NCBI GenBank assembly: GCA_009602725.1
Contig: WELB01000010.1
Span: 1,085,520-1,149,519, forward strand
From: Spirogloea muscicola
Taxonomy: Eukaryota; Streptophyta; Zygnematophyceae; Spirogloeales; Spirogloeaceae
DNA: 64,000 nt
Direction of reading: 5' to 3'
The first letter of the stretch is position 1; the number at the start of each line of letters is the position of its first letter. A program made the translations under genes and the position numbers. Shown one piece after another: positions 10,797 to 22,332 of the stretch. The notes beneath the pieces were generated by a model, which was not told where the DNA came from, did no database searches, and was given only the letters and a program-made list of their open reading frames with translations.

Positions 10797-11385
10797 CCGC
10801 CCATCGAGGATAGGGGCTGGAAAAAGCCAGCCCAAAAAAGAATGAACAAAGGACGAGATGGGGCCAGGGGAAGCACTAGGAAGAACAAGCACAGAAAAGA
10901 AACGAAGCAGCTACGAAGCACTCAGTAAACCCTGCTAAGCAGCCTTAGGTCAGAGAAGCTAGGCTCCTGGAAGTGGGTCCCCTGGCCAGAGCCAGAGGCA
11001 GCAGCGAGGGCTCTGCCGGCACGCAGGTGCAGCGCGCGGGCCATAGACCTCCGCAGCGAGACGGCCAAGCGCATGCGGTACACCTGCCCTAGCGACCCGG
11101 CTGCATGGGAGTCCACCGGCTCCCCATGGAAGCGGCGGACAATGGCGTGGCGTGAGAGCCGGTTGAGCAGCTCGTGCCACCGAGCGCCCAGCGCTCCGTG
11201 CGTATCGATGGCGAGCGGGAAGAGCTCGTCTTCTCGCGGGCGATCTGCGTATCTTAGCTCCTTGGCCCGAGCGGCGCAGGCTACCAGCATACCCAGCCTT
11301 GGTGGCACACTGGGCTGGGCGTGAGCGGTCATATTGGTCAGTGGTCACCACGTCCAGGAGAAGATGTGGCCCGCCGACTGGTGGG
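10797..11385 (-). mobile_element. LINE remnant: C-terminal coding end plus 3' tail
   Basis: Reading minus, about 11330-10930 encodes a C-terminal domain with IDTHGALGARW, RRFHGEPVDSHAAG, VYRMRLAVSL and ALHLRAGRALAAASG. It is followed by a tail with TGAGTGCTTCGTAGCTGC and a GGGCTGGCTTTTTCCAGCCC hairpin near 10815. The same segment recurs at 33053-33580 and, more diverged, at 16034-16441. The IDTHGALG block is typical of the very end of non-LTR retrotransposon proteins in green algae (recalled family knowledge, not searched). There is no reverse-transcriptase domain here, so this is a 5'-truncated dead copy. Confidence 0.65.
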
Positions 11386-11397
11386 GTAACATATAAA

Positions 11398-11720
11398 AGA
11401 AGAAGTGGCTCTCCCAATGGGGGCAAGGGCTGTGAGAAGCCAGCCCGAAAAGAATTGACAAGGTTCGAAGGGGCCAAAGTACGAGCTAAGCAGCGACTGC
11501 GGGGCCTGAAGAGGCTATGGCAGAACGGGGGAGGATGGACCACTTAGTACTTACGAGTGAGGAGCCTCACATCCGACAGACTAGCTGCCGGTAAACTATC
11601 CCCTGACGAAAGCCGGAGGCCGCAGCGAGAGCACGGCCAGCACGCAGATGCAAGGCGTGGGCCATGGACCGCTGGAGGGAGACGGACAAGCGCATACGCA
11701 TACATATAAGCCCACGGTAG
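11398..11720 (-). mobile_element. Second LINE remnant with a different 3' tail type
   Basis: On the minus strand about 11720-11600 encodes the same terminal domain in broken frames (VHGPRLASACWPC, SRCGLRLSSGD). It leads directly into the tail module CTAGTCTGTCGGATGTGAGG, CTCCTCACTCGTAA, CCTTGTCAATTC, GGGCTGGCTTCTCACAGCCC and GAGAGCCACTTCTTC. Finding the tail attached to LINE coding sequence explains the solitary copies at 6685, 53180 and 57219. Confidence 0.65.
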
Positions 11721-12369
11721 AAGAAGACCCTTCCAGGCAAAATCGAGCCTTGGAGGTGTGGCTCCGGATCCGACGGCCCGTGACGTCGCCCGGCGGCCCC
11801 GCATCGGACGGCCCTGGCGCAGGGATAGGCTCCGAGAACACGCGCGCGGGGGGTTTCAAAATAGCGCGCCCCCTCCGAGGCCGCCGGATCCGGGCTCGCC
11901 CATCGTACGGCTCAGAGCGGCGCAGTCGGGATCGCAGTTCCGCTCCGCCCAGCTCGCGGTCAGACTGACGGCGGTCGCCGCCGTCGCCGCCGGCGCGGCG
12001 GCGGCGCCGCCANTTCCGATCTCCCCGGCCGGCTTGCCGCGGCAGTGCCGCCAAAGCCGCCGCCGCCCTGCCGCGGCGCTGGCGGCCGCCGGGCTCCTCC
12101 TGGCCCTCGGGATCCTCGCCCACCCGCCTGCCGTCGCCGGGAAGCGCGGCGCGCGCCGATCCGCCCCGGTGCAGTGCCGCCGCTGCTCGCGAGAGCCTCA
12201 AGCGGCACCTGCACTGCGAGCTCTGCTGGCGCAAGCTCTGCCAGCTCCGCCAGCTTCGATCTGCGGCAGCGCTGACTGCGCTCTGCCGCTGGCGTGTGGC
12301 GTGTGGAAGCGCCGCCGAAATTGCCGCTGCATTGCCGCCGCTAGAGACTTGTTGATTTTGCAGCGGCTG

Positions 12370-15019
12370 ATGGACCCTCTCGCTGCGCCGCCGCTGCGGT
12401 GGCAGGCCGCCGAGCTGGTGGAGGAGCCTGGCGGCGGCGAGCGCTTCATACTGCCGGGCCTGACGTCGTTTGTGGGGTCGGGCAACCAGGCGGTGGAGTT
12501 CGTGACAGCCGCCACCATCGCGCGCATCCTCAACCGCACCCTCTGCCTCCTGCCCTTCTTCGCTGGCCCGCTGAAGCACCACGGTGGCCTCCCCTCCTCC
12601 CTCCTCTCAGCGCCCTCTCCACAAGAAAGCCAGCAGACTCGTAATCTATAATCATAAATCCTCGGTTGTAATTGAAGTCAAGGAACGCTGGCATGGTCTT
12701 TGGGGCCGGCGCTTGGGCGCAGCTTGCGGCAGCAGCGCAGCTGATGAACCGCCAGTCGTGCATTTGTGTCATGGCGGCACACAGCCACCGGCTTTTGGGA
12801 TGTGCACTATGGTTTCCACTTCGAGGAGCGCTACGACGCCGCCGCGCTGGCGCAGTTTGTGCGCGTTGCCACCGTGGAGGCCTGCGCCGCCGCCTGCGAC
12901 AGCTCCGTGGACGCTCTGTGGCGATTCCGCATGACGAGCACGTTGCCACCCATCCCTGACTGGAACATCTCTGCCCCGGCGCACCTCAAGGTGCTCATTG
13001 CTGCCAGTGTGGCGGAGGCCGCCAGCCACCTGGGACTGAGCTCGCGTCCTCCGGCTCTGCTAGCTTCCGACTCAGCTCCCACCTCACTCGGAGGCCCTCG
13101 GCCACAATGCAGGAGCTTAAGTGGTCATTCCTCAACTGGGTGCGGCCGGCGGATGTGACGGCCGCACTGGGTGCCGCAAGGGGCCGCTGCACACTCCTCA
13201 CCGGCACCTTCCCGGGCCTTCGCTGGCGCGGCCCGTACCTGGCGATAGCGCGGTACCTGCAGCCGTCCAGACCAGTCGCACGCGCCGCCGCCGCGCTGCA
13301 AGCCGCCGCCTTTGGCAGCCCCCATGCTGCATTTATGGCAGGTCGGTACCACTGGCGATCTGTCGGCCCTTGCCTGGTCAGACAACGTCGCCAGTCATCG
13401 CAGGTCATGACCAAGCCCCCCACAGGTCATGACCTGATTGCTATGTCCCCAGTCCCAATCTCCACCTCCGTCCCCCACCTCCCGCCTTCACCCTCCCTCC
13501 ATTCCTTCGTTTCCTGTGGCCCAGCGCAGTGCACTGGCGTTTTGACGAGAGGCCGTGCGGCAATGTCTCAATCGGTCTCTGCTTCGCGCGCTGCGAGGAC
13601 GGGGCCAACCCAAACGACCCGAACCTCGAGACTGGCGTGCACGAATGGACGGACCTCGTATCGCACGGCGGTTGCATCAAAGGTGCTCGCGACGCCACAG
13701 TGCAGGCCGTGCAGTGGCTTGTCAAGCCTCGGTCAAGGCCGAACTGCTGGAGCAGCGCCCTCAGCTTGGCGAGCGTGGGTCTCATTGCGCTCGCTCTCCA
13801 AACCGTTGCCTGCGGCAGGCTCGCACAGCAAGGGCGTCCATGTGGCTCTGGGCGACGTGACAGCTGCGCTTCTGGACGAGGCTGCAGCCAACAGCCTGCA
13901 GGCCATGTACATCGCCACCGACGGCTGGCTTCGTGGGCCAGACGGCTGCCGCATCTTGGGCCTCGTGAGCCCCTTCCCCCTCTTCGTTGTCATGAGCCTT
14001 GCAATGATCAAGTTGGACGCAGCTGTCGCTCCGTCAAAACACCACTTCGGGCCCTGACCGCAGCCGCCTGCCACATAGGTCAAATCTAATTTGGTGATTG
14101 AATATTTTTGGCTTTCAGGTCATCAACGAGCTGCGTCAGCGCGGCCTCAGAGTCGCAGGGCTCTGGCGGTGCCCCGACCTGCCGCCCATGCCCGACGGCA
14201 GCGGGTTTAACTCTACGGTGCTTGGCCTGCTCATGGGGCTTGACCGGCCAGGTTTCCAGGTCGGCCACAGCCTCTATTGCTGGCAACAAGCTGCAGACAA
14301 GCACGCCTTCAAATTTGACCATGTCACTGATTAAACTTGATATAGCATACAAGTTGCTTTTCAAGTATGGGTGTGTCTGACCTCTTCTCAGCTGGTGGAT
14401 GCTTGATTCCTTTTCTTGTTGATCTCAGAACCCTCATGTAAGATCGCAAATCTCTGTCCTGTAGCAGCCAGGTAATCACGTGGTATCGCAGATCGAGCAG
14501 GAGTTGTGCACGCGCGCGGACGTCTTCGTTGGGAGCGGGCAGTCGACGTGGAGCCTGGGCGTGTGGCGCCAGCGCATGGGCTTGCGCGAGATGTCTGCTC
14601 TGCGCCGCCGGCTCGCCACTTCGAACCTCTCTGGCCCCAACGGCCGGCAGCTCAATGACACCGAGATGGATGCGATGGCAATTGCGCACCTCCTCGACGA
14701 CGACCGCATGGCCGGCCTTGTCTGCAAGAACAGGTGAGCAAGTCTAAGAACCATCAAACTCTCTCGCACTTTTGCTGAGGATTGAACAGGTATGCATACA
14801 CCGACAGACCGATCTTAGCCAGTAGTTGCACATTGATTTGGCTGCTGTGCTGCCGGCAGCCGTGTGGGGCGCAAGTGGGCGCGCGACCACCACTCTTCCA
14901 CCTCGCTGAGCCAGCACAGCATTGCTGAGGAGCAGGGCCCCGACAAATGGCTCGACTTCCTGGCATGTGAGGCTCGCCTGAACAAGGGTGGAACCTGTAA
15001 GGTTGGGCTCTGCTGGTGA
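12370..15019 (+). CDS. O-fucosyltransferase-like glycosyltransferase, paralogue B
   Basis: Eight exons: to 12583, 12785 to about 12990, 13113-13341, 13530-13682, 13817-13965, 14119-14259, about 14470-14733, and about 14861-15019 (TGA). Key segments: LPGLTSFVGSGNQAVEF with LNRTLCLLPFF (donor-site region), FWDVHYGFHFEERYD, FPGLRWRGPYLAIARYL, HWRFDERPCG with LCFARCEDGAN, MYIATDGWLRG, VAGLWRCPDLP, FVGSGQSTWSLGVWRQR, and the terminal DKWLDFLACEARL ending CKVGLCW. The role is inferred transfer of fucose to secretory-pathway acceptors. Upstream, the frame is open from at least 11960 and contains a hydrophobic run (ALAAAGLLLALGILA, 12082-12126) that could be a Golgi signal anchor. No ATG precedes 12370 in that frame and an N at 12013 disturbs it, so the true start is unknown. 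The coordinate given is the first in-frame ATG. Confidence 0.75.
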
Positions 15020-16029
15020 TAGCAAGCTTCAAGTACGCTTGACCTCTTACACGAGACTAAGATTCTGTAAGTGGTGAGTATATATATTTGTAAATGTCAA
15101 GTATGGTATAATGTGGTACCTCCCATTGGAAGAGCAAATAAGTGAGGGTCTTAGGAAATTCTTTTGTATTCTTTGGCACCTTGATCACAAGATCAAGTAG
15201 CAGCATGCATTAGCTTGCCCATTGCTCTGCCTGGGTTTCCATCACATTGCAAGTTGCAATGCCCTCAGGCCAATCTACCTTCCTGTAGAGCAGATTCAGT
15301 GGTCCAGGCTGTGACAGCACAGGACCTATTTTGTCATAATTCTTGGGAGTTTTTTGGATCGCATTTTTACATATTAAACACTTATGACTTACTGTCACTT
15401 GAGGTGGCTCGGTGGGTCAGGTGGCTGAGCATGTAATGTGTAGGCAGAAGCTTGGTTTGGCCTGTAATATGTGATATATCTGGCAGGTGTACCTGTCTCA
15501 AAATAGGCAGCAGTCTTTTTCGGTCTTTACTAAAGCTCATGAAGTGTGTCTGTGCTGCATGGTTGAGAGCATCACATGATGCTATATCCGCCCTCTCATT
15601 TTATGAGTATGAGCGAGTTATGAGGACCGAATTTTGTTAGGCGCTTCTACCTGCTATTGACTTCTAGCATTACTTTGAACTGCTGAGAGTAAGGCTGTAG
15701 GGCATCTGGTTCCTGACGCGCACGATCATTTTAACCACTTGTACTACTGATACTTATAACAAGGACTCATTCAGTGACTACCCTTCCGCCCTTTGACTTG
15801 AAAAACACAGATGAATTTACAGTGGAAGAATGAATCAAATTGGTCCCTATTGGTGTGACTGTCCTCTATCGTATGCATTTCATTGTCGTACTCCACTACT
15901 GCTGGTTGACTTAAGTATATGAAGGATGGCACCTTCGGATGCTCATCTTAGGACGTGGTACGTGATTGGCAGATATGTGACTGTGCTTAAATGAAGTTGG
16001 TGTGGTTGCCAAAGCCAAGTACAGACATA
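15020..16029. other. Intergenic region without recognised features
   Basis: About 1 kb downstream of paralogue B, AT-richer than the genes on either side. No exon-like frame, tRNA or repeat module was recognised before the LINE remnant starts near 16030. Confidence 0.6.
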
Positions 16030-16560
16030 AAGACTAGCAGCCGGAAAGCAGTCCCCCCAACGAAAGCCAGAGGCTGCTAGAGCACGGCCAGCACGTAAAT
16101 GCAAGGCGTGGGCCATGGACTGCTGGAGTGATATGGACAGGCGCATGCGAAACACCTGCACTAATAGGCCAGCGGCCTTCAAGTTGGCCTGATCGCCCCG
16201 CCTGCGGGGCACAGCGCGGAGCGCAAGCCGGGCACAACAGGTCAAGCCACTGATACCCGAACACATCGGCTGCCGGTGGGACGGGCTCCCCTTCAAGCAA
16301 GCGCGGCCAGATTGACTGGTGGCTGGGAGAGGCCAGCCCAAAGGAATGGACAAGGTCTGAAGGAGCCGGAGTGCTAAGGATTGAGACAGCAGCAAGCGGA
16401 CTCCCCTTCCGGGTGGTCCGCGTACTTGGCAGCTCTGCCACGAGCGGCGTCCGCAGCTACATGTCCAGCCTTCGAGGCAGAGAGAAGGCGCGCGGTGCGC
16501 ATCAATTTGACAGGGAGGCCAATTCTAGCCTTACAAATGTCCTGATAACTGGGTAAAGAG
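16030..16560 (-). mobile_element. LINE remnant between O-fucosyltransferase copies B and C
   Basis: Minus-strand coding traces (VFRMRLSISLQQ, MAHALHLRAGRALAAS) at about 16225-16050 match the terminal domain of the other LINE remnants, with frame breaks. A piece of tail (AGGCCAGCCCAAAGGAATGG, near 16331) is attached on the other side, so the copy is rearranged. Confidence 0.55.
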
Positions 16561-16932
16561 CTGGCTAAGGGGGACACTAAATGTCCACGAGTGAGCACAT
16601 GCATATCTGACAAGCTATACTGAGACGCCAAACCACCACCACGCGGAAGCCATTAGCCTGGGCTAATGCACGACCAGCACGCTGGTGTATCGCGAGTGCC
16701 TGGGATTGGAGCGCTCAACCACGCCTGTGGTGACCAAAGGGCCAATACACCATTCATGCAAATGTGCAAGCAATAGCTAGAGCAGGAGATGGGGCTACGA
16801 GGACGACGACGTAGGGAGAAGCGGACAAATGCGGTTTGGAGCCTCAACCGCGCGGGCAGCCCGTTGGACTTATACCAATTTCGACCGCGAAGGCGCCCAG
16901 GAGAGCTGGCCGGGCCTCGCCGCCCGCGGCCC

Positions 16933-16963
<31 letters not shown>

Positions 16964-17392
16964 GGAAGCCACGGTGGACTTCATGATAAAGCCGGCGGGG
17001 GTGACGCCGCCNGGCAGCTGCCAGGCGGCTGGCTGACTACGGCGGCGGCGGCGGCGGCGGCGGCGGCGACGGAGGCGACGGCGACGGGGGTGGCAGCGCC
17101 CGCGGCGGCGACGTGAGGCTCCATATGTCACCTCCACCTGGCGCTGCGCATATCTGTCTCGACGCCCGCTCGAACCGCTGCCATGAGCGAGGCGGCTGTC
17201 AGCCTTACCACCTTCTGGCCAGCAGTCTAGTCGCTTCCTTGCTTCGCACCAAGCTGTTAGCCACTTGGCGCCCCCCATCACTGTCAGCAGGCCCTGGCGT
17301 GAAGACCGCCTTGACCGACTCAGAAAGCTGCAATCTGCGGGGATCAGGATTCGAAACCGCAACTCTCAGATTGTGAAGCGCACCGTTCGCAG
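16561..17392 (+). repeat. GGC-repeat-rich region upstream of paralogue C
   Basis: It contains two (GGC)n tracts, about 16933-16963 and 17040-17070, and a single N at 17012. They can encode poly-Arg, poly-Ala or poly-Gly and support no coding call. Promoter, first exon or first intron of paralogue C probably lies here, because its first recognised exon begins at an acceptor at 17392/17393. Confidence 0.5.
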
Positions 17393-20300
17393 GCCGCGGC
17401 CACAGACGGCGACGCTCGGGCTGGCGATGATGGTGTTACAGACGGCGTTGGCGGCGGCGGCACAGAGGACGTGGCCACAGCGGCGGCGGCGGCTGGCGGC
17501 CAGCAGTTCCTGGTGCCGATCCTGACGCCGCACGTGGGCTCGGGCAACCAGGAGGTGGAGTTCGTGTCGGCCGCTGTCATGGCCCGCGTCCTCAACCGCA
17601 CGCTCTGCCTCTCGCCCTTCTTCTCCGGCCCCAACAAGCACTTTGGTGGGCGCCCAGCAGCCATCGCCTTCCTGCCATTGCTAAGCTTAGCCCGGTCAAT
17701 GCCTGGCTTGTCGACGTTGGCTCAGCTTATTGTGTCTCCTCAAGCCTCTTGCTGTCTCAAAGCATGGGTTGCACCAAGCTCGCAAGTTATCATAGGTACA
17801 TCTCGCAGTAATCTGGTCTGCCGAGCAGGTCATATGTGCTCCCCCCTCCTCTGTGTATCATCGAGCTCCACCAGAGATGCTGGGGTCGAGGCCGTGCTAG
17901 TGTCTGCATCGGCGCAGCCTTACCCTTCTCGCGCCGGCATCAACCAACTTCTGTGTCGCAGGCCCCTCGCATGACTGGAATGGACACTACGGGTTTGAGA
18001 TCGGGGAGCGACACAACCTCCAAGACCTGCAGCGCTTTGTCCGCATCGCAAGCCACCACACATGCGCCGCCAAGTGCAACCGCCGCCTGGAAGCCTACTG
18101 GGCGCTGCGTGAGGAGAGCCACCTCATCTTCCGCGACTTTGAGGACCCCAGCGCCAGCCAAACACGCACCGCCACGGTCGACTCGACAGCTGGACCTGGG
18201 AACCTCATGTGCACCGCTGGCAGGCTCTCTCCCAGGACGTTGCTTGTCACAGCAAGTTCCTGAGTGTTCTCCTACTGCGGCATTGCAGGTCCAGATGGAT
18301 TGGCAGTTCCTGGAATGGTCATCGCCAGCCGACATTGTTGCTGCACTTGGCGACCGCCAGGAGGGTTGTGCTGCCGTTGGGGGGCTCTTCCCGGGCCTGC
18401 GGTGGCGCGGGCCGTACCTCGCCATCTCACCCTTCCTGCAGGCCTCGCGGCCGATCTCGCGGGCCGCCTCGCAGCTGCAGGCCCGAGCGCTGGGCACAGA
18501 GACTGGGTTCATGGCTGGTACACCGCATGCGTCTCCCTGACAGCATAATTCATGCTGGGATACATCTCCATTCCAAATTGGATAGATGATTGAGATCTTC
18601 AGGGATTGTCATTCTTCTCCTCTCAACTGCTGTGAGGGTGTGGACGCTAGTATGTGTCTTTCTGTAGTCCCAAGATTTCGTCAGATGTCACTACTGGGCC
18701 GTGTAAGGGTACTGGTTGCAGCTCCGCCCTTGCCCCAGAATTTGGAGTAGGCTGTTGCAGGCTGGCAGACAATCAGAATGTAGGTAATCTGAGACTGGCG
18801 GTCATTTTTTGGTGCTTATATGTCGCAGTGCACTGGCGGTTCGAGGAGACAATGTGCATTGGGCTGACACTGGGCCTCTGCTTCATCCGATGTGACAATG
18901 GTGCCAATGTGGATGACCCTGCGTTCCTGCCCAAGGCCCATGAGTGGACAGATCTGCACTCACATGGCGGCTGCCCAAGAGGTGCCGCCGCTTCACGGCC
19001 ATCGGCTGCTGCCTTTGGTCTGATCCTAGATTTGAATTCAGGGTGGAGATGCTTTCTTGATGCTTCAGGGACGCCACTTTCAGCTAACTGACCCTGAGTG
19101 GACTATCAATCAGTGCGTGGCCATGTGCCGCCACCTCTTGCAGGCTCCCATCACACAGGCGTGCAAGTGGCAAGGGATGACCTTACAAACGCTATCATCG
19201 ACGAGGCTGCCAAGCACGGCTTAAGCAGCATCTACATTGCCACCGATGGCTGGCTCCGTGGCGACGAGGGCTGCCGCCTCCTCGCCACAGTCAGTTTCGC
19301 GGCCCGCCTTGCCTCGCCCCGTTTCATGTGTGGAGCGTGCACAGGGCCAGGCAGAGCAGTAATAGAGATAATTGCAGCAGGTGCGACTGTACACATGCAT
19401 GATGGATTGTGATAGTAATGTGTGTTCTGATGCTCGCATGAATGTTGGTTTGAGAGCAGCGGGGTAGTTGAAGATCGTGAAGGTTTGCAGAGGATCAATC
19501 AGCCAAGTGAAAACAGCTGCTTTGTCTATGTTGTCAGGTGGTCCTCGACCTGCGCGCTACAGGCCTTAAGGTGGCGGGCTTATGGAACTGCGACATGCTT
19601 GCATCATTCCCGGATGGCACCACTCCCGACCTTTCCACTGTTGGGGCGATGCTCGGACTGGACAAGAAGGACTATAAGGTCGACAATTTCACCTCTGCAT
19701 CCTGCTCTGCTTGCGCTTTGACTCCGTGGCACGTGTCAACTTGCTTGTTACACTGCCGTCTCTGTGGCCCTGAGGTGCAATAGCAGATTTCAGGACATTG
19801 AGGGACGTTTGCCCAGTTGTCAGTGAAGTTCGGTAGTTTGACACAAGGTCACTAGCCTGCAAGCATTGCGCGTCCTGAGCACGTGGTGGTACTTCCGCCG
19901 TGGCAGCCAGGGAACCATGTGACCTCGCTGATTGAGCAGGAGCTTGCGGCGAGGGCGGACGTGTTCCTGGGCAGCGGCCAGTCAACATGGAGTCTGGCGG
20001 TGTGGCGAGCAAGGGCCGGGAAGAGGGCAGCTCATGCCGTTCGGGCGGAAGTGGTGGAGGCGGCGGCTGCAGAGGGGCGGGAGCTCACACAGAAGGAGGC
20101 CGACGATGCCGTCGTGACAGAACTCTTGCAGGATGACCGCATGGCTGGGCTCGCGTGCGGGAACAGGTGCACACGCCCTCTGTCATGCAACTCATGCCAC
20201 TCTTCATGTCTTCCCCAAGACCTGAAATTCCAAAAAGCCAATATTGCCAACATAAATTCCCCCAAAAAGCGAGTCTCTGAATTTGATCAGTCCTCTATCT

Positions 20301-20684
20301 ATCCCGCAAGTGTTCAAAGTCTGCAGCACAGGAGGTGGCCCATGGCGTGTCCTGGCAATGCAGCATTACAGTGGGCTGCTGTGCTGCAGCCCATGCTCAT
20401 GCTGCTCGCCCATTACCGCAGTTCTGCAAATAGGGGTGCTGTGGATCGGCTTGGTTCATATACTTGCTTGTGATCTCGTTTAAGCAGTGAACTAAAACCC
20501 TCGAGCTCGGACCTGGTTGTGTTTCAGCTTCATCAGCAGGAGGTTTCGACAGCACGCACATGAGGGCGTGGCAGGCCAGCACCCGCTCGTTGCCGAGGGG
20601 GGGCCCGATAACTGGCTGGACTTCCTAGCCTGTGAGGCTCGCTTGGAGCATGGCGGCAAGTGCAAAGTGGCCCTCTGCTGGTGA
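17393..20684 (+). CDS. O-fucosyltransferase-like glycosyltransferase, paralogue C
   Basis: Exon order is the same as in A and B: 17393-17646, 17960 to about 18190, 18291 to about 18518, 18831-18980, about 19144-19290, about 19537-19678, about 19910-20165, and about 20528-20684 (TGA). Segments: ILTPHVGSGNQEVEFVS with LNRTLCLSPFF, GHYGFEIGERHNLQDL, FPGLRWRGPYLAISPFL, AVHWRFEETMC, IYIATDGWLRGDEGC, VAGLWNCDMLASFPDG, FLGSGQSTWSLAVWRAR and DNWLDFLACEARL ending CKVALCW. All positions conserved between A and B are also intact here, and no frame break was found in the domain, so it looks functional. The first listed exon starts at a splice acceptor (TTCGCAG); the exon carrying the start codon was not identified. 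Inferred location is the Golgi/ER lumen; the acceptor substrate is unknown. Confidence 0.75.
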
Positions 20685-22332
20685 TGGAGCGAGGCTGTGT
20701 AAACTCGATGTGATCCGTCGTGCGGGACGTGTGCTCAGTCGCTTGATGAAGGCAGTGCATTCGCCCACGCACAGCTGCCTGACAAGGCGACCCAATATTG
20801 GCCAGGCAGCTGCTTTTACATTCATTGTTAGGCGGGCATGCAACCTGGGAGCACAATGTGCCACCCTGACTTGGTTGCACAGTAGGCCCCCCAAGGTGTT
20901 GAGCACAATACGCTCCTCCCAAAATGTCTCATTTGTCCATCAATTCTTTCATCTATGCTCTTTACCACAAATCCATCTGGCATGGTAGCTGCTGCTGGTA
21001 TACGAGGTGGCACATCCCTGGCATGAGAATGGCAATCGCCTGCAAGTGCTTGTCAAGGCTGAGCGCGTCACTGTTAACCAGGACCTGAGTTGTGACTATG
21101 TCGAGGGGTGAACTTGCGCTGCAGGGGCGATGGCGCAGAGGAGTGGCGAAGGCAATGCAGGGCCAGCAGCTGCACGTTTGCATTGTGGGTCCGAGAACCT
21201 GGGAGTACTTTAACAGACTTTGCTGTCGTGAGGGCAGCAGTTGGCTCCTGTCTGCGCTTGGTACCAGAGAAGCGGCTGATGACTTTGAGGTGCGGCTGTG
21301 GAAGTCAGCAGAACCATTAGTAAGTACAGCGACAGTGGAGCAGAGGAGGCTGCTCCTGGGGGCAGTACGTGTGACTGGCGAGCCCAGGCGAATGCAGAGG
21401 TTGAGGTCTGGTGACCAGGTTTGCGACCAGTGGGTCGCATCTGCTGAGCCACTCCAAGACTAGCACGCTTCGAGGACTGACCTTGTGGGCTGACCTTGTG
21501 GGCTGACCGCCTGCTTTTGTCCAAGCGTCTTCTCTCAACGCGTCAAGTTGGCGGCGTGTACGTGAGGCGGCAATGCGCCGTCAACGACCGCAGCCCGAGT
21601 GAGGCGAGGTCGGGCCGCAGTTGTGCAAGAGGCGAAGTTTGGACGTTGCCAAATGGGCCCATTGTGACGGCCAGCAGACGTCTGGAGGTATCTAGCCTAA
21701 CCGCTTCTGGGCCGGAAGACGGTGCCGCAATCTCGACGACGCTTGCCGGTGCCGCGTTCAGGGCCCAGTTGGGCTCGCCACCTCCTCATGGGACGACTTC
21801 TGCGGCGCCTACCATGAGTGACTCCGCCCGTGCGGCAGACACTTTTCCGGACGAATTAGCAGCAAGTGCTTTACTACCAGGTCCATGACCGCCAAATCCT
21901 GTTTCCGAGTCACCATCCCTCCACAGAGAGAGTCGCATAGTAACGGGACAATGTGGAAGAGGGGAGAGGGGGAAGAACGGATCTCAGCCGGGGGCGGCGC
22001 TGGCCGGGGGCGGGGGCCGAGCGGTGCCCCGTGCGGGCGGCAGCGGGGGCGGGTCGCGGGGGAAAGCGGCGGCCCCGCCCTGCGGCCCATGTTCAACGTA
22101 CGGCCGCGACCCATCGACACGGGCCGCGGCGCTCCGGCCGGAGCTTCCTCCCGCGGCCCCAGGCCGGGGAGGGCGCACGTGGGGCCGGTGGGGGGGCCGG
22201 CACCCCGCCGCCCCGGTGACGCCCGCACGTGCTTCACCCGCTCCGGGTGGCACCGCCCCCGGGAGCGGCCCGGGGCTCCAAAAAACTCCCCCGGTCCCGC
22301 CCTGGGTTTAGGGACCTCCGGCACCCCTTTCC
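20685..22332. other. Unassigned region with one possible exon
   Basis: A frame at about 20990-21108 on the plus strand (LLLVYEVAHPWHENGNRLQ, then VTVNQDLSCDYVE) looks exon-like, but no partner exons were found to fix a gene. A 15-bp tandem repeat (CTGACCTTGTGGG unit) lies at 21479-21509. Long open frames at 21496-21888 and 21885 onward follow GC-rich composition and run into the gap. They are not accepted. Confidence 0.35.

Noticed and set aside
11596-12582. 328-codon minus-strand frame opposite paralogue B
   Set aside because: Shadow of the O-fucosyltransferase exon and the LINE remnant in GC-rich DNA; no domain in its own right.
16844-17362. Poly-Arg minus-strand frame upstream of paralogue C
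   Set aside because: Trinucleotide repeat artefact containing an N.
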